From Gemmatimonadota bacterium (GTDB lineage: Bacteria; Latescibacterota; UBA2968), in assembly GCA_026706845.1 (NCBI GenBank), contig JAPOXY010000141.1:1-53090 (forward strand): a stretch of DNA of 53,090 bases. The letters are read 5' to 3'. Under the pieces are notes generated by a model. It did not search any database. It saw nothing but the letters and a program-made list of their open reading frames with translations, and was not told the DNA's origin. Within the stretch, counting starts at the first letter, position 1; every line of letters begins with the position of its first letter. Positions 15,139-26,317 of this stretch are shown here, one piece after another. A program made the translations under genes and the position numbers.

Positions 15139-18100
15139 TTGAAAACCCATTCCTCTTTTCTGCCACGCATCTCGGTCACGCGTCCGGTGATGGTCACGGT
15201 GACGCTTGTGGCGTTGCTGGTGGTGGGTTTGGTGTCTTATGTTCGACTTCAGTCGCAGGCCTTCCCCAGTGGCTGGGAAAACCGATGGCTCTGGGTCGGG
15301 GTGGACTTTCCGGGCCTGGCGCCCCAGGAGATTGACCGGCAAATTCGAAGGCCCGTTGAGGAGCACATCCGCACGGTGAAGGGGGTCAGAGGCTTTGAAA
15401 GTTTCGCAAGTTCTCAGTGGGGCCTGTGGATGGGGGTCTGGCTGCGGGAAGATGCAAATATGCAATTGGCTTATAATCAACTGGTGGATCGCCTGGATCG
15501 TGCCAAGATCGACCTGCCCGAGGAGGTGCGGGATCACACCTTTGTGTGGAAGTGGAATCCAGATACCGACATGGAAGTGATGTGGGTGGGGGTGGCACTG
15601 CCCGATGGGATAGAAGATCCGTATTATTTTTCCGATCTCCACATCAAAAGGCCCCTGGAGCGACTGGAAGGGGTAGCTCAGGTGCAGTTGTGGGGGGTGA
15701 ATCGCAACGAGGTACTGGTGGAGATCGATGTGGAAAAGATGGTGACGCGAGGGGTGCAGCCCTTCCAACTGGTGATGGGGCTGCGATCAGACAATTTCTC
15801 GCTCACGGGAGGCTATGTCCAGGAAGGTGGCAAGAAATTTTTCGTCCGCTCTATGGCGAAATACCACAGCCTGTCAGAGATAGAAAATATCCTGATCCCG
15901 ACCCAGGACAGTGAGGTTCGCTTAAAAGATGTGGCCCAAGTGGCTTACGATGTGCCCGATCGGCAGTGGTATCAGCGCATCGACGGCAAGCCCGCCATCA
16001 ATCTTGGCGTGTTTCGGGAACCCGGCGAAAATTTGGTGGATGTGTGCAACCGGGTCCAGGCCGCTTTAGACCAGATCGAGAGCAGAACGGATATCGAATT
16101 TGACGCTTTTTTTAATCAGGGTAAGGTGGTCGGAGAGTCGATCCGCAATCTGCGGAACACCGGTCTCTGGGGCGGATTTTTCGCCGCCCTGGTGCTGCTG
16201 TTGTTCCTTCGGTCTATGCGCATGACCGCGTTGATCACGCTGGCTATTCCGCTTTGTTTGATGATCACGACGACAGCGTTGTATTTTGTGGGATGGACGC
16301 TCAATCTCTTCACGATGATGGGGCTGATGGTGGGGGTGGGGATGGTGGTCGATAATGCGATTGTGATTGTTGAAAATATCTACCGGAGGCGGGCAAAGGG
16401 TGACGCTCCCTACGAAGCGTCTATTGGTGGGGCCAGTGAGGTGGGGCTGGCCATTACAATGGCCACCTTAACCACCGTGGTCGTGTTTTTGCCCCTGATC
16501 TTAATGGGTGGAAGCAGGAACCTCACCTTCCAACTCGCCCGCATCGGAATGCCTGTGGTGGTGGCGCTTGTCGGGTCTTTGTTTGTCGCCTTGTTGTTTA
16601 TCCCACTTGCGGCCAAGCGATTTGGCGGGCGCGATATTAAGGCAGACCTGAGGGTGATTCGCTGGATGCGAGACACTTATCACCGCATGTTATCCTGGAC
16701 CGTGACACACCGGCGAGATACGACCTTGATTGTGGTGGGGATGATGGCCACCATGCTTTATCCGCTGGAAAAGGTGAAGACGGCCAACGCGGGCGGATTT
16801 AACCTCAACGAGGTCTATGTTCGGGCCTATCCGCCGCCTTTTTTCACCTTTGAGGATATCAGCAAGCTGGGGGCCGAATACGAGGCCTATTTTGAAGCCA
16901 GACGGGAACTCTATGGGGTTCGAACGATCCGGCTGAGTTACTGGAAAACGGGTCTGCGTATCCAGGCTTTTCTCCATCATCAGGACGCCGAGGAATGGTG
17001 GTACACGGTTTATCGAGATGCGAGGGCGAAAATTGGTTTTCCTCTGGACCAGCGCATGAGCAAAAAGGACGTGATCAAAGATATGAAGGAGAACTTCCCC
17101 AAGCATGTGGGCGTCCGAAGGTCTGTGAATACCAACAATTCACAGGCGGTGAACACCGATGCCAATATCAAGGTGTTTCTCTACGGTGAAGATCAGGAGG
17201 GGCTGATCCCCCTGGTGGAGGAGGCGGAACGTCGGCTACAGACCCTCCCTGAGATTGTAAACATCGAAAACGATCTGGAGCGGGCCGAACCGGAGGTGCA
17301 GGTCGTGATCAATCGGGATCGGGCTAAAAAATACGGGATTAATGCGCAGGAAGTGGGGCAGAGTATCGGATTTCAACTTCGGGGGACCTTTCTGCCGCGT
17401 TACAAGTCGGACGACCGGGAAGTGGAAGTTCGGCTTCGGTTGCGAGAGGTGGACCGGCAGCAGGTGGCGCAGTTGAAAAATTATATGTTTACTTCCAGGG
17501 ACGGGCAGAGTATTCCCCTGTCCGCCTTTGCTTCATTCAGGGTGACCGAAGGGCCAGGGACCATTCGGCGGATTGACGGAAAGATGCGAATTAGGCTGAA
17601 GTGTTTTACCATGGAGGATGATCTAAAGACGCTCTTCACAGATATTGATCGGGTGATGGACGGCATGTCGCTTCCCTATGGGTATTCTTGGGATCGGGGT
17701 ACGGAGGGACAGCGGTATCGAGAAGAAAATGACATGATGAATTTTGCAATCATTCTGGCCATCACCTTCGTATTTTTGCTCATGGGGGTGCTCTTCGAAT
17801 CCATTATCCTGCCCTTTTCAGTGTTACTGGCTGTCCCATTTTCTTTTCTGGGGGTCTATTGGACGCTCTACTTGTGGGATACAGCGATGAATCCGATGGC
17901 GCAGGTGGGACTTATTGTATTGGTTGGGGTAGTGGTGAACAATGCCATTGTGCTGGTGGATATGATTAATCGACTTCGCGCGGAGGGGATGGCACGTGAC
18001 GAGGCCATTCTGGAAGCCGGGTTTAATCGGTTCCGGCCGATTTTGATGACGACGTTTACCACGGTGTTTGGTTTGATGCCTATGGCACTGGGGAACAGTT

Positions 18101-18300
18101 CTATGCTGGGGACACCTTACGCGCCTCTGGGTCGCACTATGATGGGCGGGCTGCTCTGTTCTACGCTTCTCACTCTGTTTGTGGTACCGCTTTTCTACAC
18201 CTTTCTGGACGATCTGCGGGGGATATTGCGACAGGTCGCGGTGGTGGCTTTCCGCCGACCCCGACCCACTGAAGGAATGGACGCGCAGGCGGCCGACTAA
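15139..18300 (+). CDS. RND-family efflux transporter, inner-membrane pump
   Basis: 1053 residues, the full length of HAE-type RND pumps. TM1 is at about 16-36, followed by a periplasmic porter region (VWVDFPG-like, PVEEHIRTVKGVRGFES), six helices (about 340-500), a second porter region and six final helices (about 870-1035). The start is TTG: AAGGAG lies seven bases before it, and the only nearby ATG (15134) runs into a stop at once. Relay positions differ from AcrB: TM4 reads VVDNAIVIVEN (second Asp replaced by Asn) and TM10 VVNNAIVLVDM (Lys replaced by Asn), as in other RND subgroups. No membrane fusion protein or outer-membrane channel gene adjoins it, so partners must be elsewhere. Substrate unknown. 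Confidence 0.92.
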   Translation: MKTHSSFLPRISVTRPVMVTVTLVALLVVGLVSYVRLQSQAFPSGWENRWLWVGVDFPGLAPQEIDRQIRRPVEEHIRTVKGVRGFESFASSQWGLWMGVWLREDANMQLAYNQLVDRLDRAKIDLPEEVRDHTFVWKWNPDTDMEVMWVGVALPDGIEDPYYFSDLHIKRPLERLEGVAQVQLWGVNRNEVLVEIDVEKMVTRGVQPFQLVMGLRSDNFSLTGGYVQEGGKKFFVRSMAKYHSLSEIENILIPTQDSEVRLKDVAQVAYDVPDRQWYQRIDGKPAINLGVFREPGENLVDVCNRVQAALDQIESRTDIEFDAFFNQGKVVGESIRNLRNTGLWGGFFAALVLLLFLRSMRMTALITLAIPLCLMITTTALYFVGWTLNLFTMMGLMVGVGMVVDNAIVIVENIYRRRAKGDAPYEASIGGASEVGLAITMATLTTVVVFLPLILMGGSRNLTFQLARIGMPVVVALVGSLFVALLFIPLAAKRFGGRDIKADLRVIRWMRDTYHRMLSWTVTHRRDTTLIVVGMMATMLYPLEKVKTANAGGFNLNEVYVRAYPPPFFTFEDISKLGAEYEAYFEARRELYGVRTIRLSYWKTGLRIQAFLHHQDAEEWWYTVYRDARAKIGFPLDQRMSKKDVIKDMKENFPKHVGVRRSVNTNNSQAVNTDANIKVFLYGEDQEGLIPLVEEAERRLQTLPEIVNIENDLERAEPEVQVVINRDRAKKYGINAQEVGQSIGFQLRGTFLPRYKSDDREVEVRLRLREVDRQQVAQLKNYMFTSRDGQSIPLSAFASFRVTEGPGTIRRIDGKMRIRLKCFTMEDDLKTLFTDIDRVMDGMSLPYGYSWDRGTEGQRYREENDMMNFAIILAITFVFLLMGVLFESIILPFSVLLAVPFSFLGVYWTLYLWDTAMNPMAQVGLIVLVGVVVNNAIVLVDMINRLRAEGMARDEAILEAGFNRFRPILMTTFTTVFGLMPMALGNSSMLGTPYAPLGRTMMGGLLCSTLLTLFVVPLFYTFLDDLRGILRQVAVVAFRRPRPTEGMDAQAAD

Positions 18301-18319
18301 GGCGTTTTACGGTTGATAC

Positions 18320-18352
18320 AAAAAAGACACCATATATCGGTGTCTTTTTTTC
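18320..18352. terminator. Strong bidirectional terminator between RND and sulfatase genes
   Basis: AAAAAGACACC and CGGTGTCTTTTT flank a short AT-rich loop, with A-run and T-run on either side. It closes the plus-strand RND gene and the convergent minus-strand sulfatase operon. Confidence 0.88.
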
Positions 18353-18415
18353 TGGTGCTTTACCCTTTGGACCCTGGGTGCTGACCAGATCTCATTTAAC
18401 TGGGATGAGGTCCCG

Positions 18416-19762
18416 TTATCGGATTCGCCCCGCTTTGGAGCGTCCCCCGCGCCACAGGTCGTACTGGGGGTCTGCGTACTGGTTCAAGAAGTTCTGGATC
18501 CGGTTGCGACATTCGTTGATGACTGTTGCGTGGGAGCGGTTCGCCAGGTTGTTGCGTTCTCCTGGGTCGGCCTGCATATCGTACAGTTCATCCGGGCCAT
18601 CTGGGTGACGCCAGGTGTATTTCCAGCGGTCATTTCGCACCAGGCGCGTGTTTTCAAATTCGTGGAAGATCTCATTATTCCACGTTATTTCCTCTCCTGT
18701 GAGTGCTGGGGCATAACTTGTGCCGGGGAGATTGGGGTTGTCGGCGATCCGATTCCGCAATTCCAGATGGTCCAGTACGGATGGGAAGAAGTCGTAGTTG
18801 CATGTCCTCCCTTCAAATACCCTGCCCGACGGTATCCGTCCGGGCTGGCGGAATATCAGTGGGATGTGGATGGTTTCTTCAAATGTATGTAATGGTCGGG
18901 AGTGGTCTCCCATGCCCCACATTCCGTGATGTCCCCCGCACCAGCCCTGATCCGCTGTGAAAATTACCAGTGTGTCTTCTTCCAGGCCGTATTCTTTTAA
19001 GGCGTTTGTTATTTCGCCTACCCCATCATCTACTCCGCTTACCGCTGCGGCATATCCGCGAATGCTTACCGGGTTGTTGATCATGTCCCGGTTGCTGCGT
19101 AGCCAGGGATGAACTGGTTCTCTGGGGAAGCTCGGCAGTTCTTTGTCTGCGTAATATTCGGTATGCCGGTTGAGATGTGTTTCCAGCATGCTTGTTCCCA
19201 GGCCGTAGGGACCGTTGTACGCTACGTAGAGGAAGAATGGCTGGTGGTGGTTTTGTCGCAGGAAGTCCAGGGCGTGTTCTGTTATGGCTTCGGTTGTGTA
19301 TCGGGGTTCGGTATAGACCCGGTTTTGCCAGATCCATTCGTCGTCGTAAAATGTGGTGGTGTGTCCCTTTGGTCGGGTAAACCAGTATGAGAATCCCTCC
19401 TGGGGCCGCAGACTGTCTCCGAGGTGCCATTTTCCGCTCAGTCCGCATACATGTCCTGCATCTGCCATTACGCGGGGGAGGTTTGCAAATTCGCGAATGG
19501 TGCAGTACGCGTCTGGCCCCATCTGAGCGTCTGGTTTTTCTCCGCCGAGGTAGCAGTGTACGCCGTGTTGGGAGGGGATCAGTCCGGTCATGAATGTGGC
19601 GCGGCTGGGCGAGCAGACCGAGTTGACGCAATAGGCGTTTGAGAACCGAATTCCCTCATTTGCGAGTCTGTCGATGTTGGGGGTTTGTATGTCCGGGTTG
19701 CCATAACAGCCCAGGGTCCATGCCCCCTGGTTGTCGGTCATGATGAATACGACATTGGGCAT
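18416..19762 (-). CDS. Sulfatase (formylglycine-dependent, CSPSR motif)
   Basis: 448 residues. The N-terminal metal site is VVFIMTDNQGAWTLGCYGN, and CSPSRATFMTG carries the Cys that is converted to formylglycine. GKWHLGDS and FTADQGWCGGHHGMWGMGDHS complete the alkaline-phosphatase-like active site. No signal peptide is visible, so the protein is cytosolic or exported by another route. The substrate is a sulfate ester, possibly a sulfated sugar given the neighbourhood of sugar-handling genes; that is inference. It starts 12 nt after the stop of the second sulfatase, with AGAGGAA as ribosome site. No formylglycine-generating enzyme or anaerobic sulfatase-maturating enzyme is encoded in the window. 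Confidence 0.92.
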   Translation of the reverse strand: MPNVVFIMTDNQGAWTLGCYGNPDIQTPNIDRLANEGIRFSNAYCVNSVCSPSRATFMTGLIPSQHGVHCYLGGEKPDAQMGPDAYCTIREFANLPRVMADAGHVCGLSGKWHLGDSLRPQEGFSYWFTRPKGHTTTFYDDEWIWQNRVYTEPRYTTEAITEHALDFLRQNHHQPFFLYVAYNGPYGLGTSMLETHLNRHTEYYADKELPSFPREPVHPWLRSNRDMINNPVSIRGYAAAVSGVDDGVGEITNALKEYGLEEDTLVIFTADQGWCGGHHGMWGMGDHSRPLHTFEETIHIPLIFRQPGRIPSGRVFEGRTCNYDFFPSVLDHLELRNRIADNPNLPGTSYAPALTGEEITWNNEIFHEFENTRLVRNDRWKYTWRHPDGPDELYDMQADPGERNNLANRSHATVINECRNRIQNFLNQYADPQYDLWRGGRSKAGRIR

Positions 19763-19774
19763 TAAAGGTTCCTC

Positions 19775-21178
19775 TTACACGTCTTTCTCGTATCGCTCAT
19801 CCCCCACTTCGTCCTGCAAGCGGTGGAGTTCGTCTTTTAGTTCGGCGACTATTTCTGCGTATTCCGGGTTGTGATAGACACTGTTCAGTTCATACGGGTC
19901 TTTGTCCAGGTCAAATAATTCCCATTCTGGTTCTCGGGCGTCGTCCGAGGCGCCTTCTTGTCCACATCCGTCGGCGTAATAGTAGATGAGTTTGTGCCGA
20001 TGCGTTCTGACTCCGTAGTGTGCGTAGATATTGTGTCCGTTCAGGTGCATCCAGTATCGGTAATACATTGAGGCGCGCCAGTAGGCGGGTCGGTCGCCAT
20101 TTAACAGGGGGCGCATGCTGTGTCCCTGAAAATGGCTGGGGATGTTTATTCCGGCATAGTCCAGAAATGTGGATGCGAAATCTACGTTGAGGATCATGTC
20201 ATCGCATACACTGCCGGCTTTGATTTCTTTGGGGTACCGGATGAGGAATGGCATGCGGAGGGATTCTTCGTACATGAAGCGTTTGTCGTACCAACCGTGG
20301 TCGCCGAGGTAGAAGCCCTGGTCCGATGTATAGACGACGATGGTGTTGTCGGTCAGTCCTTCTTCGTCCAGGTAGTCCAGTACGCGGCCGACGTTGTCAT
20401 CGACGGATGCCACGCAGCGCAAGTAGTCTTTGATGTAGCGCTGGTATTTCCATTTCATGTCTTCTTCGGGGGTCAAGCCTTCGGGTACGGGTTGTTTCAG
20501 GTCGCGAGGGTTCAGGTCCCGGTTGACGCGCATTTCAGCCTGAGATGCGGCTGTGGCGCGGTTGCTGTAGTCGTCCCACAGGGTTTCGGGTTCGGGGATG
20601 TCGATGTCTTCATACATGTCCGCGTGTTTGTCGTCTGGCTCCCAGGGGCGATGGGGTGCTTTGTGGTGATACATGAGCATGAATGGTCTGTTTTTGTCGC
20701 GGTCTTTTAGCCAGTCCAGTGCGAGGTCGGTTATGATGTCTGTGGTGTATCCCTCGTAGTGGACTTCTTTGCCCATGTCGTACATCATGGGGTTGTGATA
20801 GGCGCCCTGGCCGGGTAGTACGTTCCAGTAGTCAAATCCAGTGGGGTCATTGTGCCCGCCGTGCCCGAGATGCCATTTGCCCACCATTGCGGTCTGGTAT
20901 CCCGCTGCTTGCAGGAGTTTGGGAAATGTGACCTGTCGCCCGTCCAGGTTTGTGCGCAATGTGGTTACGCCGTTGATGTGATTGTACGTGCCGGTCAAGA
21001 TTACCGCCCGGCTCGGCGCGCAGATCGAGTTGGTGCAAAAGCAGTTGTTAAAGCGCATGCCGCCTTCTGCGATGCGGTCCAGGTTGGGCGTTTCGTTAAT
21101 CCGACTGTTATAACAACTCATGGCATGCGATGCATGGTCGTCGGTCATGATAAATAGAATATTGGGTCTTTCGCTCAT
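19775..21178 (-). CDS. Sulfatase (formylglycine-dependent, CAPSR motif)
   Basis: About 467 residues from the ATG at 21178-21176, which has AAGGAG upstream; 33 extra in-frame codons upstream overlap the permease gene and lack support. [18 protein letters not shown] binds the metal, [11 protein letters not shown] holds the formylglycine Cys, and [21 protein letters not shown] and [18 protein letters not shown] give the rest of the site. The C-terminus ([12 protein letters not shown], then [16 protein letters not shown]) is the usual ending of S1-type sulfatases. No signal peptide. It follows the FtsX-type permease by about 80 nt in the same direction and is translationally close to the other sulfatase; whether the sigma54 promoter far upstream reaches it is open. 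Confidence 0.92.
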   Translation of the reverse strand: MSERPNILFIMTDDHASHAMSCYNSRINETPNLDRIAEGGMRFNNCFCTNSICAPSRAVILTGTYNHINGVTTLRTNLDGRQVTFPKLLQAAGYQTAMVGKWHLGHGGHNDPTGFDYWNVLPGQGAYHNPMMYDMGKEVHYEGYTTDIITDLALDWLKDRDKNRPFMLMYHHKAPHRPWEPDDKHADMYEDIDIPEPETLWDDYSNRATAASQAEMRVNRDLNPRDLKQPVPEGLTPEEDMKWKYQRYIKDYLRCVASVDDNVGRVLDYLDEEGLTDNTIVVYTSDQGFYLGDHGWYDKRFMYEESLRMPFLIRYPKEIKAGSVCDDMILNVDFASTFLDYAGINIPSHFQGHSMRPLLNGDRPAYWRASMYYRYWMHLNGHNIYAHYGVRTHRHKLIYYYADGCGQEGASDDAREPEWELFDLDKDPYELNSVYHNPEYAEIVAELKDELHRLQDEVGDERYEKDV

Positions 21179-21257
21179 GTATACTCCTTTTGGTTGTGGG
21201 TTATTTGAAGACTGTATAATATAGTTATCGAGAGAATGAAAGACAGAGATTTGTGTA

Positions 21258-23756
21258 TCAGTCCTCGCGAAGGGCATTGATAGGACTTCGAGATGCGACG
21301 CGGAACGAATGTAAGAATCCCCCTGCGATGGGAAGGAGGACGCCTACGAGAATCGCGCTCAATACTGTGCCAACGCCCATTTCGATCCGATACGGAAAAT
21401 TTGACAACCACCAGTGTTCCATTAAGAAATAGGCCAGAGGTAAGGCTATAATCACAGACAGGAAGCCGGGAGCTGTCAGACTGAAGACAATGCCTTCCGC
21501 AATTTTGGAGGGGGATGCGCCCAGGATTTTTCTCAATGCGATCTCTTTTTCTCTGCGTGCAACAGATAACGAGACCATGCCGAGTGTGCCCATTGAGGCG
21601 ATGAGAATAGCACATAGAGACGCGCCAGCAACGAGGGCACTCCATCTCGTTTCATGGGTATATGCGTTTTTTAAGTTTTCTTTTACAAACGAAAACCGCA
21701 ATGGTTTTCCAGTCCCCAGGGCTTCCCAGGCAATGCGGAGGTGGTTCAGAACTTCCGCTGTTCTTTCCGCATCAATTCGGATCAACATTTCTCGAAATCT
21801 ATCCGTTCTCCTCTGTCCTGGTTCGGCTATGGTGATCAAAGTCGGTGAGACACTGTGGTGCAAGTCTCGAAAGTGGAAATCTTTTACAACGCCCACGATC
21901 TGACCACTGGAGGCGTTTCCAAATAACCGCGAGCGATTTTCCGTCGGGGATAGGGTCTGTCCAAGGGGGTTGGTTATTCCCATCCGTTTTTGCAATGACT
22001 CATTGATGATGACGTGACCCGTTTGCTCTCCTTCCTCAAATCCTCTTCCGTACAAGATCTCCAATCCCACTGTTTTCACAAAGTTATTATCCACCTGAAA
22101 GTAGTTTACTTCTTCGATGGTGTTGCCGCTATCGTCTCGCAATTTTGCGAAATTTGACCATCCAATGGACTGACGGGTTTTTGCAATAGAGATAACACCA
22201 GGGATAGTGGCAAGAGATTGCTGTAATACGCCTGCTTGATCTCCTGTTGAACGCAGGTCTTCGATATTCACGCTGATCAGGTTGTGGATATTGAAGCCGA
22301 GGTCATTTGTCGTTAAAAAATAAACTTGCCGAGCCATGACAAGCGCGGAAAATACAAGGCTTAATGTGATACCACACTGAATGCCCATGAGGACTTTCAA
22401 GAAGGGACCAGACCTGCCAAACTTAGCGTCTCTGCGAACAATGCTTAGGGGCGAAAGCGATGAGATGAGCGCAGCGGGATAGAGGGAGGTTGAGAAGCCA
22501 GTTATAGATGCGATTGTTATGAGGATGATAGCTGTTGTGAATGGATTGGCAAAGGACGTGAATTGCGTTTGTAGAACTCCCTCAAGCGTTGGTGCCATCA
22601 ATTCGGAGAAACTCAAGCCGACAATACAGGCGAGGAGACTGAAACTGAAGCATTCGAATAAAAGTTGATAGCCGAGGTGGTTGCGCGCTGCACCCAGAAT
22701 TTGTCTGAGACCAAATTCCTTCACGCGTGCGCTAAATCTTCCGGCGTAGAGCAGCGAATAATTCACACAGGCGACGGACAAGATGAGTACGCTAATGCCG
22801 AGGAGGATGTAGGCATAGAGGGGATTTACCCCGGGCAGAAATCCTGTGCCTCGGTAAGCACCACGAAATTCATCGTAGTGGAGTTCTGAGATGGGTTGTA
22901 GTCTTATGCGAAGAGAATTGGGATCATAGAGTGGATGAGGATGTTTTTTGATGATTTGTGTGAGTTTTTCTTCTATGGAAACTATATCGGCTCCCGGTTT
23001 CAGACGGATAAAATAAAGACTACCATTGCTCCACCAACTCCATCCTTCCCTTTTTTGTCCAAGCAGTTTTGTCCTCAGGTGAAAGGGCAAGAGGGCTTTG
23101 AACCGCAAGTTGGAGTTGCTCGGAGGCGATTCAATGATGCCAGTGACCACCACGGACTGCATTGACGCCTCGTCTTTGTATCGTTCAGATTGAATGGACA
23201 ATGTTTTGCCAATCAGGTCGTTTGCGTTATTCGATAGCATTGCGGTCAAATCTTCGCTTAATACAATGCTGTTTGATTTGGCTTGGAAACTACCGCTTAT
23301 GAAAGGAAAGGAAAACATTTCGTAGAAACTTTCATCCACCAGAATAATTTCATTGACGCGAATTTCAGCCATGCTGCGAAAATTTTCTCTTTCAGACACG
23401 ATATTCCAGTTGGGCCATTTTATAGATGCAAGCACAATTCGAGTTGTCGTTTCAACCTCTGGAATCTGAGAAATCACGACTTGCGCCAAAGCAGAAGGGA
23501 AACCCGCGGTGTGAGTATCCTTTCCTGCAGAAGGTCCCATCATCCTTTCGTCAGGCATATATTTCGCATGCATCGTGATTCGGTATATGCGGTCAGAGTC
23601 CTGGTGAAATCTATCAAAACTCCAATCATGCAGGATATACAGCACACAGAGATAACAGCAACCAATACCCAGTCCCAGGCCGAGCAGATTGATCAGGGCA
23701 TAGGGCTTCTGGTGGCGTAAATTTCTCAGAGTAGCAAGAATATAGTTGCGAAACAT
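21258..23756 (-). CDS. FtsX/MacB-type permease, duplicated-orphan form
   Basis: 832 residues. A first helix at about 20-42 ([20 protein letters not shown]) is followed by a MacB-like periplasmic core (about 45-280), a four-helix FtsX block (about 285-470), a second core and a final FtsX block (about 680-820, ending [21 protein letters not shown]). Two FtsX units in one chain are the mark of the ADOP-like orphan permeases of Acidobacteria and Bacteroidetes. Such proteins resemble MacB without its ATPase, and no ATPase gene is adjacent. It is closely related to the next gene upstream (shared [10 protein letters not shown] and [13 protein letters not shown] patterns) and starts 21 nt after it. 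Proposed roles include mechanotransmission or export of lipids or peptides; not shown here. Confidence 0.88.
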   Translation of the reverse strand: MFRNYILATLRNLRHQKPYALINLLGLGLGIGCCYLCVLYILHDWSFDRFHQDSDRIYRITMHAKYMPDERMMGPSAGKDTHTAGFPSALAQVVISQIPEVETTTRIVLASIKWPNWNIVSERENFRSMAEIRVNEIILVDESFYEMFSFPFISGSFQAKSNSIVLSEDLTAMLSNNANDLIGKTLSIQSERYKDEASMQSVVVTGIIESPPSNSNLRFKALLPFHLRTKLLGQKREGWSWWSNGSLYFIRLKPGADIVSIEEKLTQIIKKHPHPLYDPNSLRIRLQPISELHYDEFRGAYRGTGFLPGVNPLYAYILLGISVLILSVACVNYSLLYAGRFSARVKEFGLRQILGAARNHLGYQLLFECFSFSLLACIVGLSFSELMAPTLEGVLQTQFTSFANPFTTAIILITIASITGFSTSLYPAALISSLSPLSIVRRDAKFGRSGPFLKVLMGIQCGITLSLVFSALVMARQVYFLTTNDLGFNIHNLISVNIEDLRSTGDQAGVLQQSLATIPGVISIAKTRQSIGWSNFAKLRDDSGNTIEEVNYFQVDNNFVKTVGLEILYGRGFEEGEQTGHVIINESLQKRMGITNPLGQTLSPTENRSRLFGNASSGQIVGVVKDFHFRDLHHSVSPTLITIAEPGQRRTDRFREMLIRIDAERTAEVLNHLRIAWEALGTGKPLRFSFVKENLKNAYTHETRWSALVAGASLCAILIASMGTLGMVSLSVARREKEIALRKILGASPSKIAEGIVFSLTAPGFLSVIIALPLAYFLMEHWWLSNFPYRIEMGVGTVLSAILVGVLLPIAGGFLHSFRVASRSPINALRED

Positions 23757-23777
23757 ATTGTATTCCCTTCTCGTTAA

Positions 23778-26273
23778 TCAGTCCTCTCGCAGGGCAGCAC
23801 TGGGACTCTCTGAGGCAACCTTCAGCGCGTGTAAGAAACCGCATATTAGTGGAAGCAGGATGCCCAATAGGATCGCCGTTAAAATCGTGCCAATGCCGAA
23901 TTGAAAGCGGTAGGCAAATATCGAGAGCCATTCGTCCATAAAGAAATAGGAGAGCGGGAGTGCGATGACGGCGGCTACAAATCCGGGTAGTGCGTAGTTC
24001 AGCACTATGCCACTGGCTATTTTGGATGGCACTGCGCCCATGACCCTTCGGATGGCTATTTCCTTTCTTCTACGCGCCACAGACAGGGAGATCATGCCCA
24101 GAGCACCCATTGACGCGATGAGGACTGCGCACAGGGCTGCGCCAGAGACGATTTTGCTCCAACTGATTTCTTTGGCGTAAAATTTTTGTCTTTCATCTTC
24201 TACGAAGGAGAATGTCAATAACCCGCCAATTTGCAGGTCTTTCCAGGTCTTCTCGATATAAGAGATAAACTCATCGGCACTGTCCTCCCGGATACGAATT
24301 AATATTTCTCCGGGGGAAGTTGATCGTCTGGGTGGCTCCTGAGCAATGGTGATCATGGCAGGAGAGACGGTGTGGCGCAAGTCCTGGAAGTGAAAGTCTT
24401 TGACCACACCGACGATGCGGCCACTTACACCTCCTCCGAACACTCGTGACTTTGACCGCTCATTCGCTGGCTCAATTAACTGCCCGATAGCCTCAGAAGA
24501 CGTTAAGTGCTTTTGGAAAGCTTCATTCACAATCACATCGCCCGGGATGGGATTGGGATACAATGGTTTTCCCTGTAAGAGTTGCAACCCAACGGTCTCG
24601 AGAAAGGGACCATCCACTTGATAATGGGTCACTCCATCAATGAGGTTGCCACTGCTGTCTTTCATCAGGATTCGGTTTGACCATCCGAGAGGTGGGTTCG
24701 TCCGCACGCAGGATATCACGAGCGAATGCTCAGATAAAGACGCTTGCAGACGGTCAATTTCATTTTCGTTTAGTTCGCCAATATCGAGCTTCAGCAGGTT
24801 GGTGGGTTCAAACCCTGGATCCGTCGTGATGACAAAAAAAGTCTGTTCAAAGATAATGATTGTGCAAAACACAAATACCAATGTCACGCCGGACTGGATG
24901 GCCATCAATACCTTCAAAAAGGGTCCAGACCTGACCGCTTTTGCTGTTTTGCTCAAAACGCTGACGGCAGACACAGACGACATAAAGGCTGCCGGATAAA
25001 GGGCTGTGACCAGACCAATAAAGCAGGCAACCGATAGGAGAATGATCGCGGTCTGAATGGGGTCCGTTGAGGACATGAGGGGTGTTTGCAAAATGCCTTC
25101 GAGGGGACTTGAGGCCAACTCTGCGACTGCCAGGCCTATGATGCAAGCCAACATGCTGTATCCAAAGCATTCGACTAATAGCTGGTGCCTAAGGTGTCGT
25201 CGGTTCGCGCCAAAGACTTGTCGTAAGCTCAATTCTTTGGCACGCGAGTTGAACCGTCCCACATAGAGGAGTATGTAATTTAGACAAGCGACAGACAGCA
25301 CGAGGACGCTCATACCGCCGAGGATATATCCATACAAGGGATTGGTACTTCGACGTACGCCATATACCCGTTGCTGCAATCCAGGCTCGTGATGCACATC
25401 TGTGAGGGATTGAAGTCTGGCCTGAAAACCCCCTAAGTCCCATAGCGAATTGAAGGAGGATTGTTTCCGGATAAGCTCCGTGAGCTTTTCCTCCATGTCC
25501 TCTATATTTACATTGTCTGTCAGACGTATGTAATGTGTGGACTGAAAGCGCCACTTCCATCCCCCTTCTTTCTTATTCAAAAAGGTTGCAGACATACTCA
25601 ATGGCAAAAGTATCTCAAAATCCAGGCTCGAATTGCGGGGAGGGGTTTCCATAATGCCCCCTATTTCAATAGGGGCTACTATGGGTTCCCGGTCTTTAAA
25701 GAGACTGTGAGAAAATCGCAGCCATAATACTTTGCCAATCAAACTGTCAATATCGTTGGAAAGCGTCTGAGCAAATCTACGTGTGATCACGACTTGCTCT
25801 GGACGCGAGAAGAACGTACCGCGAATAAGGGGAAATGAGAACATTTCCTCGAAACTTTTATCTACAAATAAGACCTTTTGCATTCCGATAGTGATTTCCA
25901 TGGGTCGCAGAAACTCTTTGTGAGTACCCACGGCCCAATCCACCAGGTCACTCGTTACACGGGTTGTAAGCTCAATCTCCGGAAACTCGGCAGATATCAT
26001 GGACGATAGTGCAACGGGAAAAGCTATCGTCTCAGTCCAGGTGCCCGCCTTAGGGTACCCTCTTATTGTTTCTCTAAATTTTATTTTTCCGGAAACGCGA
26101 TATATCCTATGATGGTCTTGATGGAATCTATCAAAGCTCCAGTCGTAAAGGAGATAAAGCACACAAAGGTAGCAGCACGCAATCCCTATCCCTAAACCCA
26201 ACAGGTTAATGGCTGCATGCGTTCTATACTTGATTACATTGCGAAACCATGTTCGGAAATAATTGGCAATCAT
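23778..26273 (-). CDS. FtsX/MacB-type permease, duplicated-orphan form (paralogue)
   Basis: 831 residues with the same plan as its neighbour: first helix in AAINLLGLGIGIACCYLCVL, periplasmic core, FtsX block with ELSLRQVFGANRRHLRHQLL, second core, and last FtsX block with RRKEIAIRRVMGAVPSKIA, ending in SPSAALRED. The cytoplasmic loops that in true MacB contact an ATPase are recognisable, but no ATPase is nearby. Tandem arrangement and similar length show a gene duplication. It starts 44 nt after the propeller lipoprotein gene and is part of the operon driven by the sigma54 promoter at 27466-27480. Confidence 0.88.
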   Translation of the reverse strand: MIANYFRTWFRNVIKYRTHAAINLLGLGIGIACCYLCVLYLLYDWSFDRFHQDHHRIYRVSGKIKFRETIRGYPKAGTWTETIAFPVALSSMISAEFPEIELTTRVTSDLVDWAVGTHKEFLRPMEITIGMQKVLFVDKSFEEMFSFPLIRGTFFSRPEQVVITRRFAQTLSNDIDSLIGKVLWLRFSHSLFKDREPIVAPIEIGGIMETPPRNSSLDFEILLPLSMSATFLNKKEGGWKWRFQSTHYIRLTDNVNIEDMEEKLTELIRKQSSFNSLWDLGGFQARLQSLTDVHHEPGLQQRVYGVRRSTNPLYGYILGGMSVLVLSVACLNYILLYVGRFNSRAKELSLRQVFGANRRHLRHQLLVECFGYSMLACIIGLAVAELASSPLEGILQTPLMSSTDPIQTAIILLSVACFIGLVTALYPAAFMSSVSAVSVLSKTAKAVRSGPFLKVLMAIQSGVTLVFVFCTIIIFEQTFFVITTDPGFEPTNLLKLDIGELNENEIDRLQASLSEHSLVISCVRTNPPLGWSNRILMKDSSGNLIDGVTHYQVDGPFLETVGLQLLQGKPLYPNPIPGDVIVNEAFQKHLTSSEAIGQLIEPANERSKSRVFGGGVSGRIVGVVKDFHFQDLRHTVSPAMITIAQEPPRRSTSPGEILIRIREDSADEFISYIEKTWKDLQIGGLLTFSFVEDERQKFYAKEISWSKIVSGAALCAVLIASMGALGMISLSVARRRKEIAIRRVMGAVPSKIASGIVLNYALPGFVAAVIALPLSYFFMDEWLSIFAYRFQFGIGTILTAILLGILLPLICGFLHALKVASESPSAALRED

Positions 26274-26317
26274 CGGTTATCCTTGCAATTAAGAGATACT
26301 TGCTGACTTTCACACCA

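Noticed and set aside
15134-15142. ATG as start of the RND gene
   Set aside because: The next codons are CCT and TGA, so it would give a two-residue peptide; the TTG at 15139 is in frame with the transporter.
15124-15768. A 214-codon minus-strand frame at the start of the RND gene
   Set aside because: Antisense to the RND N-terminus; His/Pro-rich sequence of the kind produced by reading transmembrane codons backwards.
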